22,822 nt of DNA from Nitrospiria bacterium (GCA_919903585.1 CAKKST010000294.1:1-22822); one strand, 5' to 3'; numbered from the stretch's first letter, positions 12,618 through 20,502 are shown. Notes: generated by a model from the sequence alone, not told the origin. Made by a program: numbers and translations.

Positions 12618-15233
12618 ATGAAAAATCAAAATCTCTTATCAGTTTCCAAACCAGTCCGCTATATAAATAGCGAGCTAAACAGCATCCACAAGGATATGTC
12701 AGGGATAAAGACCAAGATTGCCCTGATATTTCCTGATGCCTATGAAATAGGCATGTCCCACCTCGGTCTGAGGATACTTTATCATATAATAAATCTCAGG
12801 GATGATGCGGCAGCAGAGAGGGCATATGCGCCATGGCTTGATTATGAAGGACAACTCCGTAAAAACAAGATGCCGCTCACAAGCCTTGAGTCAGATCTCC
12901 CATTAAACAGATTTGATATACTGGGATTCACACTCCCCTATGAGCTTACATACACCAATATCTTAAATATATTGGATTTAAGCGGCATCCCATTAACAGC
13001 CTCTGAGAGGGATGAAAGGCATCCACTTATTATTGCCGGCGGCTCCTGCGCCTTTAATCCTGAGCCATTAGCGGATTTCTTTGATGCCATTGTGCTTGGA
13101 GACGGTGAGGAGGTAATAAATGAGATAATAGATGTGCATCAGAAATGGAAGGAGAGCGGCGCTAAGAAGGATATCCTGCTTGATTCACTATCAAAGATTA
13201 AAGGGGTATATATCCCGTTTTTTTATAATATTGAATATAATCCTGACGGAACCACCTCCAAGGTCATACCAATAAATAATGCCCCTGTAAAAATAGAGAG
13301 AAGGATCATCCCTGATTTAGATAGTGCGCCCTTTCCTGACAAGCCTATATTGCCGTATATGAAGATAATACACGACAGGATTGCAGTGGAGATATCACGG
13401 GGCTGTACAAGGGGATGCAGGTTCTGTCAGGCAGGAAGCATCTATCGTCCTGTGCGTGAAAGAAGCCCTGAGAGGATTCTTAAGATAATTGAGGATTCTC
13501 TAAAGGCTACGGGATACGAAGATGTCTCGCTTGTTTCTTTGAGCACAGGCGACTATACCTGCCTGTCACCGCTTTTATCCACACTCATGGATAGATATAT
13601 GGAGAAGAAGGTATCTATATCCCTTCCATCAATGAGGCTCGGCACACTACAGCCTGATATTATAAGGCAGATAAAACGTGTGAAGAAGACAGGATTCACC
13701 CTTGCGCCTGAGGCAGGGACAGCGCGGCTGAGAAGGGTGATAAACAAGGAGATGGGTGATGAGGAATTTGATGCAACCATAAGATGGGTATTTTCAGAGG
13801 GATGGAATTCCTTAAAACTATATTTTATGATAGGCCTTCCAACAGAGACAGAGGCGGACATTGAAGGGATAATTGGACTTGCTGAGAGGGCAAGGGCAAT
13901 AAGCAAAGAGGTTGCAGGCAGATACAAAAATATTAATATCAGCATCTCCACATTTGTGCCAAAGCCTCATACACCATTCCAGTGGATGGGGCAGGCAGGG
14001 ATTGAGGATATTAAGAATAAGCTGAATTACCTTAGAAGGAGATTAGAAAAAAAAGGCCTGGGTGTAAAATGGCAGCGGCCTGAATTGAGCCTTCTTGAGG
14101 CTGTATTTTCTAAGGGTGACCGACGGCTCGGCAAGGTATTAAAAGAGGCATGGAAAGAGGGATGCAGGTTTGACGGCTGGACAGAGGCATTTAACCTTGA
14201 CCGATGGCTAAAGGCATTTCATGCCTGCGGCATATCCCCTGAGTTCTATGCAAACAGGGAAAACAGGATTGATGCGATCCTTCCATGGGAACACCTTTCG
14301 ACAGGGATTTATACACGGTTTTTGGAAAAGGAATTGAAATTTTCAGAAAATGAAAAGGTCATCGGCGACTGCAGGCTCGGCGACTGCTTTTACTGCGGCG
14401 TCTGCGATAAGGGGAGGATGAAGGGAGATAATAGGGATGCAATAGGCGTCTCACCTAAGACCTACCAGCCTTCTTCTTTAAAGATGGCGCTGGATGCCGC
14501 GCCGTCAGCTAAAAAAGAGAGGCTGCCATTTAAGGTTCGGATAAAATTTTCGCGGACTGGGCCCCTGAGATTTCTATCACATCTTGACCTTATGACTGCA
14601 ATCATTCGCGCCTTCAGAAGGACAGACATACCTGTAGTCTATTCCGAAGGCTTTGCCGCACATCCAAAGGTATCCTTTGGCCCTGCCCTTTCTGTGGGGA
14701 TGGAGAGTGAATCTGAATACCTTGATGTGGAATTAGGACACAAGGTTGGTCTTGATAAAGTTATGTCTGAATTAAATTCACAATTCCCGCAGGGGATAAA
14801 GGCATTGGATGCGGGATATCTTACCTTTAAGGCAGAGTCGCTCTCATCAGCCATTAAAAGATTCACTTATTCGTTATCAATACCTGTTAATATGGGGTAT
14901 AATATCTCCGCAGATGCTATTAATGAGGGGATGCAGAGGAGTGAGATTATAGTAACGCGCAGGATAGAGGAGGCGCATAAGAAGATTGATATAAGGCCAT
15001 TTATTGAGAAGATAGAGCTGGTATCCGGGGTATCTGGGATACAAGTGAATCTGATACTGCAGAGCAGGGATGGAAAGGGCTGCAAGCCGACTGAGGCGCT
15101 GAAAGGCCTTTTTAATATTAATGATGATGAATTGATGCAGGTGATGATAAAAAGGACAGGCCTATTCATTTTAAAGAACGGAAAATGGCTAAGCCCTATG
15201 GAGGCGATGGGAAGGGTTGTATCCTTTGCTTAA
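12618..15233 (+). CDS. Radical SAM protein fused to DUF2344 (TIGR03960 + TIGR03936)
   Basis: This 871-aa protein has three parts. Residues 1-220 resemble a B12-binding-like Rossmann region (FPDAYEIGMSHLGLRILYHI; IIAGGSCAFNPEPLADFFDAIVLGDGEE). Then comes a radical SAM core with C263-x3-C267-x2-C270 (RGCTRGCRFCQ). The C-terminal DUF2344 domain begins near residue 630 (RIKFSRTGPLRFLSHLDLMTAIIRAFRRTDIPVVYSEGF). A four-cysteine group at C585, C590, C593 and C596 lies between core and DUF2344 and could hold a second Fe-S cluster or zinc. In many bacteria the two parts are next to ribosome and RNase genes; the reaction is unknown, and RNA modification is a common guess. It starts 2 bp after rodA and ends 9 bp before rng. 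Confidence 0.88.
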   Translation: MKNQNLLSVSKPVRYINSELNSIHKDMSGIKTKIALIFPDAYEIGMSHLGLRILYHIINLRDDAAAERAYAPWLDYEGQLRKNKMPLTSLESDLPLNRFDILGFTLPYELTYTNILNILDLSGIPLTASERDERHPLIIAGGSCAFNPEPLADFFDAIVLGDGEEVINEIIDVHQKWKESGAKKDILLDSLSKIKGVYIPFFYNIEYNPDGTTSKVIPINNAPVKIERRIIPDLDSAPFPDKPILPYMKIIHDRIAVEISRGCTRGCRFCQAGSIYRPVRERSPERILKIIEDSLKATGYEDVSLVSLSTGDYTCLSPLLSTLMDRYMEKKVSISLPSMRLGTLQPDIIRQIKRVKKTGFTLAPEAGTARLRRVINKEMGDEEFDATIRWVFSEGWNSLKLYFMIGLPTETEADIEGIIGLAERARAISKEVAGRYKNINISISTFVPKPHTPFQWMGQAGIEDIKNKLNYLRRRLEKKGLGVKWQRPELSLLEAVFSKGDRRLGKVLKEAWKEGCRFDGWTEAFNLDRWLKAFHACGISPEFYANRENRIDAILPWEHLSTGIYTRFLEKELKFSENEKVIGDCRLGDCFYCGVCDKGRMKGDNRDAIGVSPKTYQPSSLKMALDAAPSAKKERLPFKVRIKFSRTGPLRFLSHLDLMTAIIRAFRRTDIPVVYSEGFAAHPKVSFGPALSVGMESESEYLDVELGHKVGLDKVMSELNSQFPQGIKALDAGYLTFKAESLSSAIKRFTYSLSIPVNMGYNISADAINEGMQRSEIIVTRRIEEAHKKIDIRPFIEKIELVSGVSGIQVNLILQSRDGKGCKPTEALKGLFNINDDELMQVMIKRTGLFILKNGKWLSPMEAMGRVVSFA

Positions 15234-15242
15234 GGAGATATT

Positions 15243-16763
15243 ATGGCAATAGAAATAATCATAAATGCAACAAGGGAAGAGACAAGGGTAGCCCTGCTGG
15301 AAAATGGGGTGATAACAGAGCTCCATATTGACAGAAAAAAAGAGAGGGGCGTTGCAGGAAATATTTACAAGGGCAGGGTGCTAAAGATACTCCCCGGGAT
15401 GCAGGCAGCATTTGTTGATATCGGCCTTGAAAAGGCAGCCTTCTTATATGTTACTGAGGTGAGTGCAAATATTGAAGAATACGCAAAGATGATGGAAGAG
15501 GAGACAGGCGAGACAAGGATTGAGTTTGAAAATGAAGCGCCAAAGCCGAAGAAGTCTGCGCCTGTAGCCATTGAAGACCTCCTGCAGGAGGGTCAGGAGA
15601 TAATGGTGCAGGTAGTAAAGGAGCCCATCGGGACAAAGGGGGCAAGGGTTACAACATATATAACCCTTCCTGGCAGGTATCTGGTTTATATGCCCACAAT
15701 AGAACATATCGGTATATCAAGGAGGATTGAGGAGGAATCTGAGAGAAAGAGGCTCCGTGAGATTCTTTATAAACTGAAAAGGCCGGGGTCAGGTTATATA
15801 ATACGCACAGCAAGCGAGGGTGTGAGCGAGGAGGAATTTAATGAGGATATTGGGTTCCTTGAGCTGCTATGGCAGAGTATACAAACTAAAAGAGACAAGG
15901 CTGCTGCGCCAAACCTGTTATATACAGACCTTGATATTATCTTCCGCACAGTAAGGGACCTCTTTACCCCAAAGGTGGACAAGCTGGTTGTTGATTCAAG
16001 AGAGGAATACCAGAAGATAAAGGAATTTGCTGATTCATACCTCCCCAAGCTAAGCCCGCGCGTTGAGTTTTATGATAAGGATGAACCGATATTTGACGCC
16101 TATGAGGTGGAGATGGAGATATCCCGCGCATTGGGAAAAAAGATATGGCTGAAGTCAGGCGGCTATATTGTAATTGACCATACAGAGGCGCTGACTGCCA
16201 TAGATGTAAATACCGGCAGGTATGTGGGGAAGAGGAACCCGGAGGAGACTATCTTGAAGACAAATCTTGAGGCTGTAAAGGAGGTGGCCTATCAGCTTCG
16301 CCTTAGAAATATCGGCGGGATTATTATAATAGACTTTATTGATATGCTGAAGGAGAAGAACCGCAAAAAGGTCTTCAATGCCCTTTCAGAGGCGCTTGCT
16401 ACTGATAAGGCGCGGACAAATATTTTGCAGATATCTGAACTCGGCCTTGTGGAGATGTCAAGGAAGAGGGTGCGAGAGAACCTGCAGCGGACATTATGCG
16501 AGCCCTGCCCCTACTGTGAAGGCAGGAGCCACATAAAATCCCCTACAACGGTATGCTATGAAATATTCAGGGAGATAAGAAGAACTGCGTCCTCTTCCAA
16601 AAACAATAAGATTATGGTTAATGTTAATCCCACTGTTGCCAATTTATTGTATGATGAAGAGCGGCAGGGGATTGACGAGCTGGAGAACAGATATAAAAAG
16701 AAGATCGCTATAAAGGAAGACCCAAATCTGCATCAGGAGCAGTATGATATTGTTTATATCTAA
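15243..16763 (+). CDS. rng: Ribonuclease G / E family endoribonuclease
   Basis: This 506-aa protein has RNase G length, without the long RNase E scaffold. The N-terminal S1 domain (GNIYKGRVLKILPGMQAAFVDIG...AFLYVTEV) carries an acidic insert at about 80-105. Catalytic metal ligands are in AIDVNTGR (D321) and IIIDFIDM (D364 and D367). The cysteine cluster CEPCPYC (C419, C422, C425) matches the Zn-link region that joins protomers. It matures 16S rRNA 5' ends and cuts mRNA. AAGGAGAT precedes the ATG. It closes the long rod-shape transcription unit; no T-rich terminator follows. Confidence 0.95.
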   Translation: MAIEIIINATREETRVALLENGVITELHIDRKKERGVAGNIYKGRVLKILPGMQAAFVDIGLEKAAFLYVTEVSANIEEYAKMMEEETGETRIEFENEAPKPKKSAPVAIEDLLQEGQEIMVQVVKEPIGTKGARVTTYITLPGRYLVYMPTIEHIGISRRIEEESERKRLREILYKLKRPGSGYIIRTASEGVSEEEFNEDIGFLELLWQSIQTKRDKAAAPNLLYTDLDIIFRTVRDLFTPKVDKLVVDSREEYQKIKEFADSYLPKLSPRVEFYDKDEPIFDAYEVEMEISRALGKKIWLKSGGYIVIDHTEALTAIDVNTGRYVGKRNPEETILKTNLEAVKEVAYQLRLRNIGGIIIIDFIDMLKEKNRKKVFNALSEALATDKARTNILQISELGLVEMSRKRVRENLQRTLCEPCPYCEGRSHIKSPTTVCYEIFREIRRTASSSKNNKIMVNVNPTVANLLYDEERQGIDELENRYKKKIAIKEDPNLHQEQYDIVYI

Positions 16764-16774
16764 TATAGAAAGTT

Positions 16775-16794
16775 GCGGGACAGGAATGTCCCGC
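16775..16794. repeat. Small hairpin after rng
   Basis: GCGGGACA/TGTCCCGC with a GGAA loop, 11 bp after the rng stop. There is no T-run, so it may be a dispersed repeat or an mRNA 3' end stabiliser rather than a terminator. Confidence 0.6.
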
Positions 16795-16819
16795 CTATCA
16801 TCTGACCCACCATGAATTT

Positions 16820-16883
16820 GTAGGCACGGTTTTAACCGTGCATTTTAACCGTGCGACAATAGCACGAATAAATTCGTGCCTAC
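16820..16883. repeat. Compound palindrome with two hairpins and GTAGGCACG/CGTGCCTAC ends
   Basis: The outer ends GTAGGCACG and CGTGCCTAC are complementary. Inside are GCACGGTT/AACCGTGC (16824-16841) and GCACGAAT/ATTCGTGC (16862-16879), with a third copy of AACCGTGC at about 16848. It fills most of the rng to radical SAM gap (153 bp). Confidence 0.8.
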
Positions 16884-16916
16884 AATGCCCATTTCCGGAG
16901 CAAAGGGAGAGATAAA

Positions 16917-18392
16917 ATGAAGTGGAAGAATGTTTTATGTATTTATCCGTACAGGGCAGAGCCTTATTTAAAATACTGGAAGATGCCGCCCAATGGCCTT
17001 GAGATTGTGGCATCTGCTATAAAGCCTCTTGTGGACAAGATAGATGTTGTTGACATGAGATTTGAGGATGATATATCACCCTTCTTAAAAGATAGGGATA
17101 TGATATGCCTTTCCTTAAACTGGGGAAATCCAAAGGCGCTTGGAGGCGCAAGCAAGTTTGATCTGGACTTTGTTTATAAGTTAATAAACAGCCTGCCAGA
17201 GGGTATTACAGTTGTTGCCGGCGGCCGCTTTGCCACAGACTATCCTGATATGCTCTTTAATGAGCTTCCACGGATTGATATTATAATTAGAGGATATGGG
17301 GAAGACCCAATGATTGAGCTTTTAAAGAAGGGTTCGCCGAAGGGCATAGATGGTATTTCGTATAGGGACGGCGGGCAGATTGTTAATAACAGGGATAGAA
17401 ACCAGCTTGTTATTACCGGAATATATCCTGACAGGTCATTAAGAAAATACCGCTATACAGCATTGTCAATGGGCATTGATTCTATCTATGCCTCGCAGGG
17501 CTGCCCCTTCAAATGCATATACTGCGAATTTACAGAAAAGAAATGGATATCAAGGTCGGTGGAATCCATAATAGAAGAAATAAAGACAATGGACAGGGAT
17601 ACAGAGATCGTCTTCTTCACAGACAACAATGTATTTCATGACATGGACAGGATGGATAAACTGTGCGATGCCCTCAAGAGGGAGGGGATAAAGAAAGAGT
17701 TCTTAGCGCAATGCAGGGTGGAGTCGCTGGCTAAAAAGCCTGATGTGGTAAAAAAATTAGGTGAGGCTGGATTCACTGTCGGAGTAGGCATAGAGAGCTT
17801 TAATGACGATGTCCTCCACTGGTTAAAAAAAGGGTACCGGTCTGATCTGATATTTAAGGCCTTTGAGAATGTGAAGCAGACAGATATACTGGCTTTAGGT
17901 TTTTTTATCATCGGGAATTATAAAGAAACGAGAGAAGATATGCTGAGGATAGCGGATAATGCAGCAAAGGCAGGACTGGATTTTATAAGTGTAGGCCGTC
18001 TTCTCTGCTATCCAAAGACAGAGCTGCACGGCATAATACAAAAACTCCCTGACTATCATATCGGGGACAGAAATATCGTTTATTCAGATTATTATGCTAT
18101 ATCTGATCTGAACAGGATACGAAAGGAGATAAACAGGCGCTTTTATAGCGCAACGCACCTTGCAAGGATCATTTTCAGGTTCAGTTATCACTTTAACCTT
18201 CCGAAGGTCATAAGACAGATGGGCCTTGAGTTTATTTTAAAGGGCATATTTAAAAAGCAGCGTCAGATAGACAGGCTGCTTTATTTGACAAGCAGATACA
18301 ACATACTCTATCCAGTTGATCTCTTATTAAATAGTATCCTAAGGATAGGAGGGAGGATATTTGAGTATGCCATCAGCCGAAGAGGGGTTTAA
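16917..18392 (+). CDS. B12-binding-domain radical SAM protein, function unknown
   Basis: This 491-aa protein has an N-terminal Rossmann-like domain (about 1-150) of the B12-binding radical SAM group: MPPNGLEIVASAI, VVAGGRFATDYPD and IIIRGYGEDP. I see no DxHxxG motif, so base-off cobalamin binding by histidine is doubtful. The radical SAM motif is C196-x3-C200-x2-C203 (GCPFKCIYC), followed by a TIM-barrel with TDNNVFHD and GVGIESFNDDVLHWLKKGY. The C-terminal 100 residues are basic and hydrophobic. Members act on lipids, pigments, antibiotics or tRNA; the substrate cannot be told here. GGGAGAG precedes the ATG. It stands alone and converges with a small minus-strand gene. Confidence 0.85.
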   Translation: MKWKNVLCIYPYRAEPYLKYWKMPPNGLEIVASAIKPLVDKIDVVDMRFEDDISPFLKDRDMICLSLNWGNPKALGGASKFDLDFVYKLINSLPEGITVVAGGRFATDYPDMLFNELPRIDIIIRGYGEDPMIELLKKGSPKGIDGISYRDGGQIVNNRDRNQLVITGIYPDRSLRKYRYTALSMGIDSIYASQGCPFKCIYCEFTEKKWISRSVESIIEEIKTMDRDTEIVFFTDNNVFHDMDRMDKLCDALKREGIKKEFLAQCRVESLAKKPDVVKKLGEAGFTVGVGIESFNDDVLHWLKKGYRSDLIFKAFENVKQTDILALGFFIIGNYKETREDMLRIADNAAKAGLDFISVGRLLCYPKTELHGIIQKLPDYHIGDRNIVYSDYYAISDLNRIRKEINRRFYSATHLARIIFRFSYHFNLPKVIRQMGLEFILKGIFKKQRQIDRLLYLTSRYNILYPVDLLLNSILRIGGRIFEYAISRRGV

Positions 18393-18404
18393 AGGGTAGC
18401 TTTA

Positions 18405-18584
18405 TTAATGATTGATCGGCCTTACAGAGGTAACCTTCTCCATTGGAATAGCTATCCACTGAAACTCCCCCTGAAGATTTATCTCCTCCTCGGTAACCTC
18501 TATAAGGATTCCCTTATACGCAATGTCACTGGCCATGACCTCTACCTTCTTACCGGTCCATCTTGCGATCTCATCTATTAACAT
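18405..18584 (-). CDS. Small conserved-looking protein with possible LSm/SH3-like fold
   Basis: This 59-residue protein (MLIDEIARWTGKKVEVM ... RPINH) was found by reading the gap after the radical SAM gene. An excellent ribosome site (AAAGGAGG, 6 bases before ATG) supports translation. The order of segments (short helix, then GKKVEVMASDIAYKGILIEV, TEEEINLQ and WIAIPMEKVTSVRP) resembles the five-strand Sm-like pattern with G-x-L and IP-x-x-x-V elements. That would suggest RNA binding or a small scaffold, but the resemblance is by eye only. Its leader holds the large 8-bp-phased array. The stop is 12 bp from the convergent radical SAM stop. Confidence 0.75.
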   Translation of the reverse strand: MLIDEIARWTGKKVEVMASDIAYKGILIEVTEEEINLQGEFQWIAIPMEKVTSVRPINH

Positions 18585-18602
18585 AATAGCCTCCTTTCTT
18601 AT

Positions 18603-18689
18603 GAGTTATAGAGTTAAGGAGTTGTGGAGTTTCGGAGTTGATGAGTTTTAACTCTTAAACTTTCAAACTCACAAACACTTTAACTATTG
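18603..18689. repeat. Large 8-bp-phased inverted array (GAGTTnnn x6, AACTCnnn x4-5)
   Basis: Plus strand: six consecutive units start with GAGTT at 18603, 18611, 18619, 18627, 18635 and 18643. Then units start with AACTC or near variants at 18650, 18658, 18666, 18674 and 18682. The five core bases are kept while the other three vary freely. The two halves are complementary and can pair in several registers. It lies in the leader of the 59-residue gene. Confidence 0.85.
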
Positions 18690-18722
18690 TCCTGTCCCTA
18701 ACACTTCTTTACATTATTTTGG

Positions 18723-18824
18723 TGTCATTCCCGCAACGTTTTTGAGCGGGAATCCAGAAAAGGAATTAGGTTCCCGTTTTCACGGGAAACCCTGGATTCC
18801 TGCCAGAGACATGCAGGAATGACA
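18723..18824. repeat. About 100-bp palindromic element, TGTCATTCCCGC family (MITE/REP-like)
   Basis: The ends TGTCATTCC and GGAATGACA are complementary, next inner parts GGAATCCAG and CTGGATTCC also pair, and each end folds on itself (CCCGC...GCGGG; CCTGC...GCAGG). A central hairpin TTCCCG/CGGGAA sits at 18771-18788. There is no ORF inside. Elements with this TGTCATTCC/CTGGATTCC design are common dispersed repeats in environmental bacterial genomes. Confidence 0.85.
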
Positions 18825-18855
18825 AAAAGTGCAAAGCTATTTATGAGACACCACA

Positions 18856-19689
18856 CTATGAATCCCCGAACCCTTGTTTTATAAGCTCCCTTGAAAACCC
18901 TTCAGCAAGAAAAACAAGAGACTCAATGTCAATAAAGGTAAGGACTGACCTGTCCATTAATATCTTTACCCTCGCAGGAAAATCCTCTTCCGGAATCTCT
19001 TCCCAGAAGAGAAGGAGAAAGGGTATCTTTGGAAAAACAGAAAACCTGTATGCCATATCAGATTTGAATTCACTGGACACATCCGTTCCGCCAATGGCAT
19101 TACATGCCGTTTTAAGCTGTGTCTTCTTACCTGAAAAGTTTTTTACCAGCACATCCTCGCTATTATCCTTAAAGGATTTTTGTTTTGCAAATGTCTTTGG
19201 CAGGTCTCCAAAGGATATCCACTCATTCTTTATCCCGCCCTCTCCCCTCATATTAATATAGATAATAAGAAATATCTTTGCCCACGCACTCGGAGAAACA
19301 CCATCCTCACTCGTTACATCCCCATCCCTTGATACCCTGTATTTATGGTTCAGAAAAATCAGGGTGAGGTATTCCTTATCATCCTTCTTCAAATATTCAG
19401 CGCCGAGGCCGTTCGCGTGTCTTTTAAAATCAATGCCCTTTATCCTCCCTTTTATCTCCTCTGCTGCCTGTGCATAGGCATTCGCGCCTGCCTCGGTCAT
19501 TACTGTCCTGACCTCGCCAATGACCCCTTTCAGATCTTTCAACTCCGCCTCTGAGAGAACAACGCACTTCTCAATAACCTCCTGTCTTAGCGCAACCTTT
19601 GTGGCAAAGACAAAACATGACGGGGAGCCGCATCTTGCACAATTTGTCTGTGGAAGCCTTTTGTAGATATCTACTGCAGTAAGCGGCAT
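18856..19689 (-). CDS. DUF3786 protein with N-terminal 4Fe-4S domain
   Basis: This 277-aa protein has an N-terminal Fe-S motif C17-x2-C20-G-x3-C25-x16-C42 (NCARCGSPSCFVFA), as in the small 4Fe-4S domain of corrinoid and CO-dehydrogenase-associated proteins (PF04060 type). The rest fits DUF3786: a globular domain with LTLIFLNHKYRVSRDGDVTSEDG and a C-terminal FPKIPFLLLFWEEIPEEDFPARVKILMDRSVLTFIDIESL. The family occurs mostly in anaerobes; its role is unknown, and some copies sit near corrinoid or methyl-transfer genes. There is no ribosome site before the ATG, and the promoter -10 box ends 9 bp upstream, so the mRNA may be leaderless. Confidence 0.85.
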   Translation of the reverse strand: MPLTAVDIYKRLPQTNCARCGSPSCFVFATKVALRQEVIEKCVVLSEAELKDLKGVIGEVRTVMTEAGANAYAQAAEEIKGRIKGIDFKRHANGLGAEYLKKDDKEYLTLIFLNHKYRVSRDGDVTSEDGVSPSAWAKIFLIIYINMRGEGGIKNEWISFGDLPKTFAKQKSFKDNSEDVLVKNFSGKKTQLKTACNAIGGTDVSSEFKSDMAYRFSVFPKIPFLLLFWEEIPEEDFPARVKILMDRSVLTFIDIESLVFLAEGFSRELIKQGFGDS

Positions 19690-19697
19690 TTACGAAG

Positions 19698-19727
19698 ATA
19701 GTAACCGAATTGAGGCGGGGATGTCAA
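19698..19727 (-). promoter_or_regulatory. Promoter of the DUF3786 gene
   Basis: TTGACA (19727-19722), 18 bp and TACTAT (19703-19698). It fits entirely in the 38-bp gap after the pseudopilin gene. The expected start falls at or within a few bases of the ATG (19689). Confidence 0.6.
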
Positions 19728-20237
19728 TCAGATACACTCTGATTTTTTAACATTTCTGTAAAGCCTTGGCCTTCCTGTCCATGAGACTGAAAGTTTATAA
19801 TATTCGTCTTTGTCATTTTTAAGACATACAGAGCCTATCCTGTTTCCAAGCGGAAGGCCGTTTCCACTGTATCCAAAGGCAGATGTCCCGAGGCTGAAAG
19901 ATGCCTTGGCAATTGTTATGCCGGAAGGCATGGCCTTTGATGCCAGCATATCCTCTGCCTCATCCTTCTGCCAGCTTACTAAGCCGCTGCTGTCATCATC
20001 CATAAAAATCATATAGGAGTTTTCAGCCTTATTAAAGGAAATCACGCAATTCCCGTTTCTTGCTATAGCCGTCATCCTCGCCCTATTAATATTTGACATA
20101 AGCTCGCCTGCAGCGCTATTCAGTCTTAAATGCTGGACTGTATTTGCCATTGAAGATATAGCAATGGTTAAAACAACACTTATTATTGCAAGTACAATCA
20201 TTAACTCAATAATAGTAAACCCCTTTTTATTAAACAT
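19728..20237 (-). CDS. Type IV pilus/type II secretion minor pseudopilin, FimT/GspH family
   Basis: This 169-aa protein has a classic prepilin N-terminus: KKG6|FTIIE, with glutamate at +5 and a hydrophobic helix (LMIVLAIISVVLTIAISSMA). A GspH/FimT-like body with the pattern MSNINRARMTAIARNGNCVISFN and a C-terminal W-x-G-R-P-R-LYRN follow. Prepilin peptidase would cut after G6 and the protein would join a pilus tip or pseudopilus. C64, C137 and C168 are free or may form a disulfide. AGGAGGG precedes ATG. No other pilus genes are in the window, so it is an isolated member; FimT homologues bind DNA in natural transformation. Confidence 0.88.
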   Translation of the reverse strand: MFNKKGFTIIELMIVLAIISVVLTIAISSMANTVQHLRLNSAAGELMSNINRARMTAIARNGNCVISFNKAENSYMIFMDDDSSGLVSWQKDEAEDMLASKAMPSGITIAKASFSLGTSAFGYSGNGLPLGNRIGSVCLKNDKDEYYKLSVSWTGRPRLYRNVKKSECI

Positions 20238-20291
20238 GGCATCCCTCCTGACAGAAATTTTGATTGTTAAACAGCCTTAGAGGTTTTATAC

Positions 20292-20308
20292 AGCAAAAAA
20301 TATACCAA
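20292..20308 (-). promoter_or_regulatory. Sigma-54-like promoter before the pseudopilin gene
   Basis: On the minus strand TTGGTATATTTTTTGCT has the invariant GG-N10-GC and a good TTGCT -12 box, while the -24 box keeps only TTGG. The predicted start is about 45 nt before the ATG. Pilin genes are often sigma-54 dependent. Confidence 0.45.
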
Positions 20309-20412
20309 TGTATGATAAAAAGGGAATATTATATAACTACTCAAAAGTTATGGGTAATTCTTTGAAGTGAAATATTGCAGGCTTATTTATTAACAAGGAA
20401 AGTTATCTTTCT

Positions 20413-20439
20413 GGATACAGACTTATACTTTTGGATACA
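20413..20439 (-). promoter_or_regulatory. Candidate activator sites: TGTATCC direct repeat, 20 bp apart
   Basis: Two identical 7-mers (TGTATCC on the minus strand, 20413-20419 and 20433-20439) are spaced 20 bp start to start, two helical turns. They lie about 130-155 bp upstream of the start predicted from the sigma-54-like site, where enhancer-binding proteins usually bind. The rest of the 265-bp gap is AT-rich with no ORF. Confidence 0.35.
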
Positions 20440-20463
20440 TTATTCTGGCTGGCAAATTTGATA

Positions 20464-20491
20464 GCAGGGGCGCAATATCTTGCGCCCCTGC
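20464..20491. repeat. 28-bp palindrome, GGGGCG family
   Basis: The arms GCAGGGGCGCAA/TTGCGCCCCTGC have the loop TATC, 11 bp after the stop of the minus-strand DUF3313-like gene. It has the same size and core as the element at 823-850. Confidence 0.85.
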
Positions 20492-20502
20492 AGATAATAT
20501 TC

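Noticed and set aside
18603..18689. CRISPR array
   Set aside because: The repeat step is 8 bp, not 50-80 bp, and there are no cas genes.
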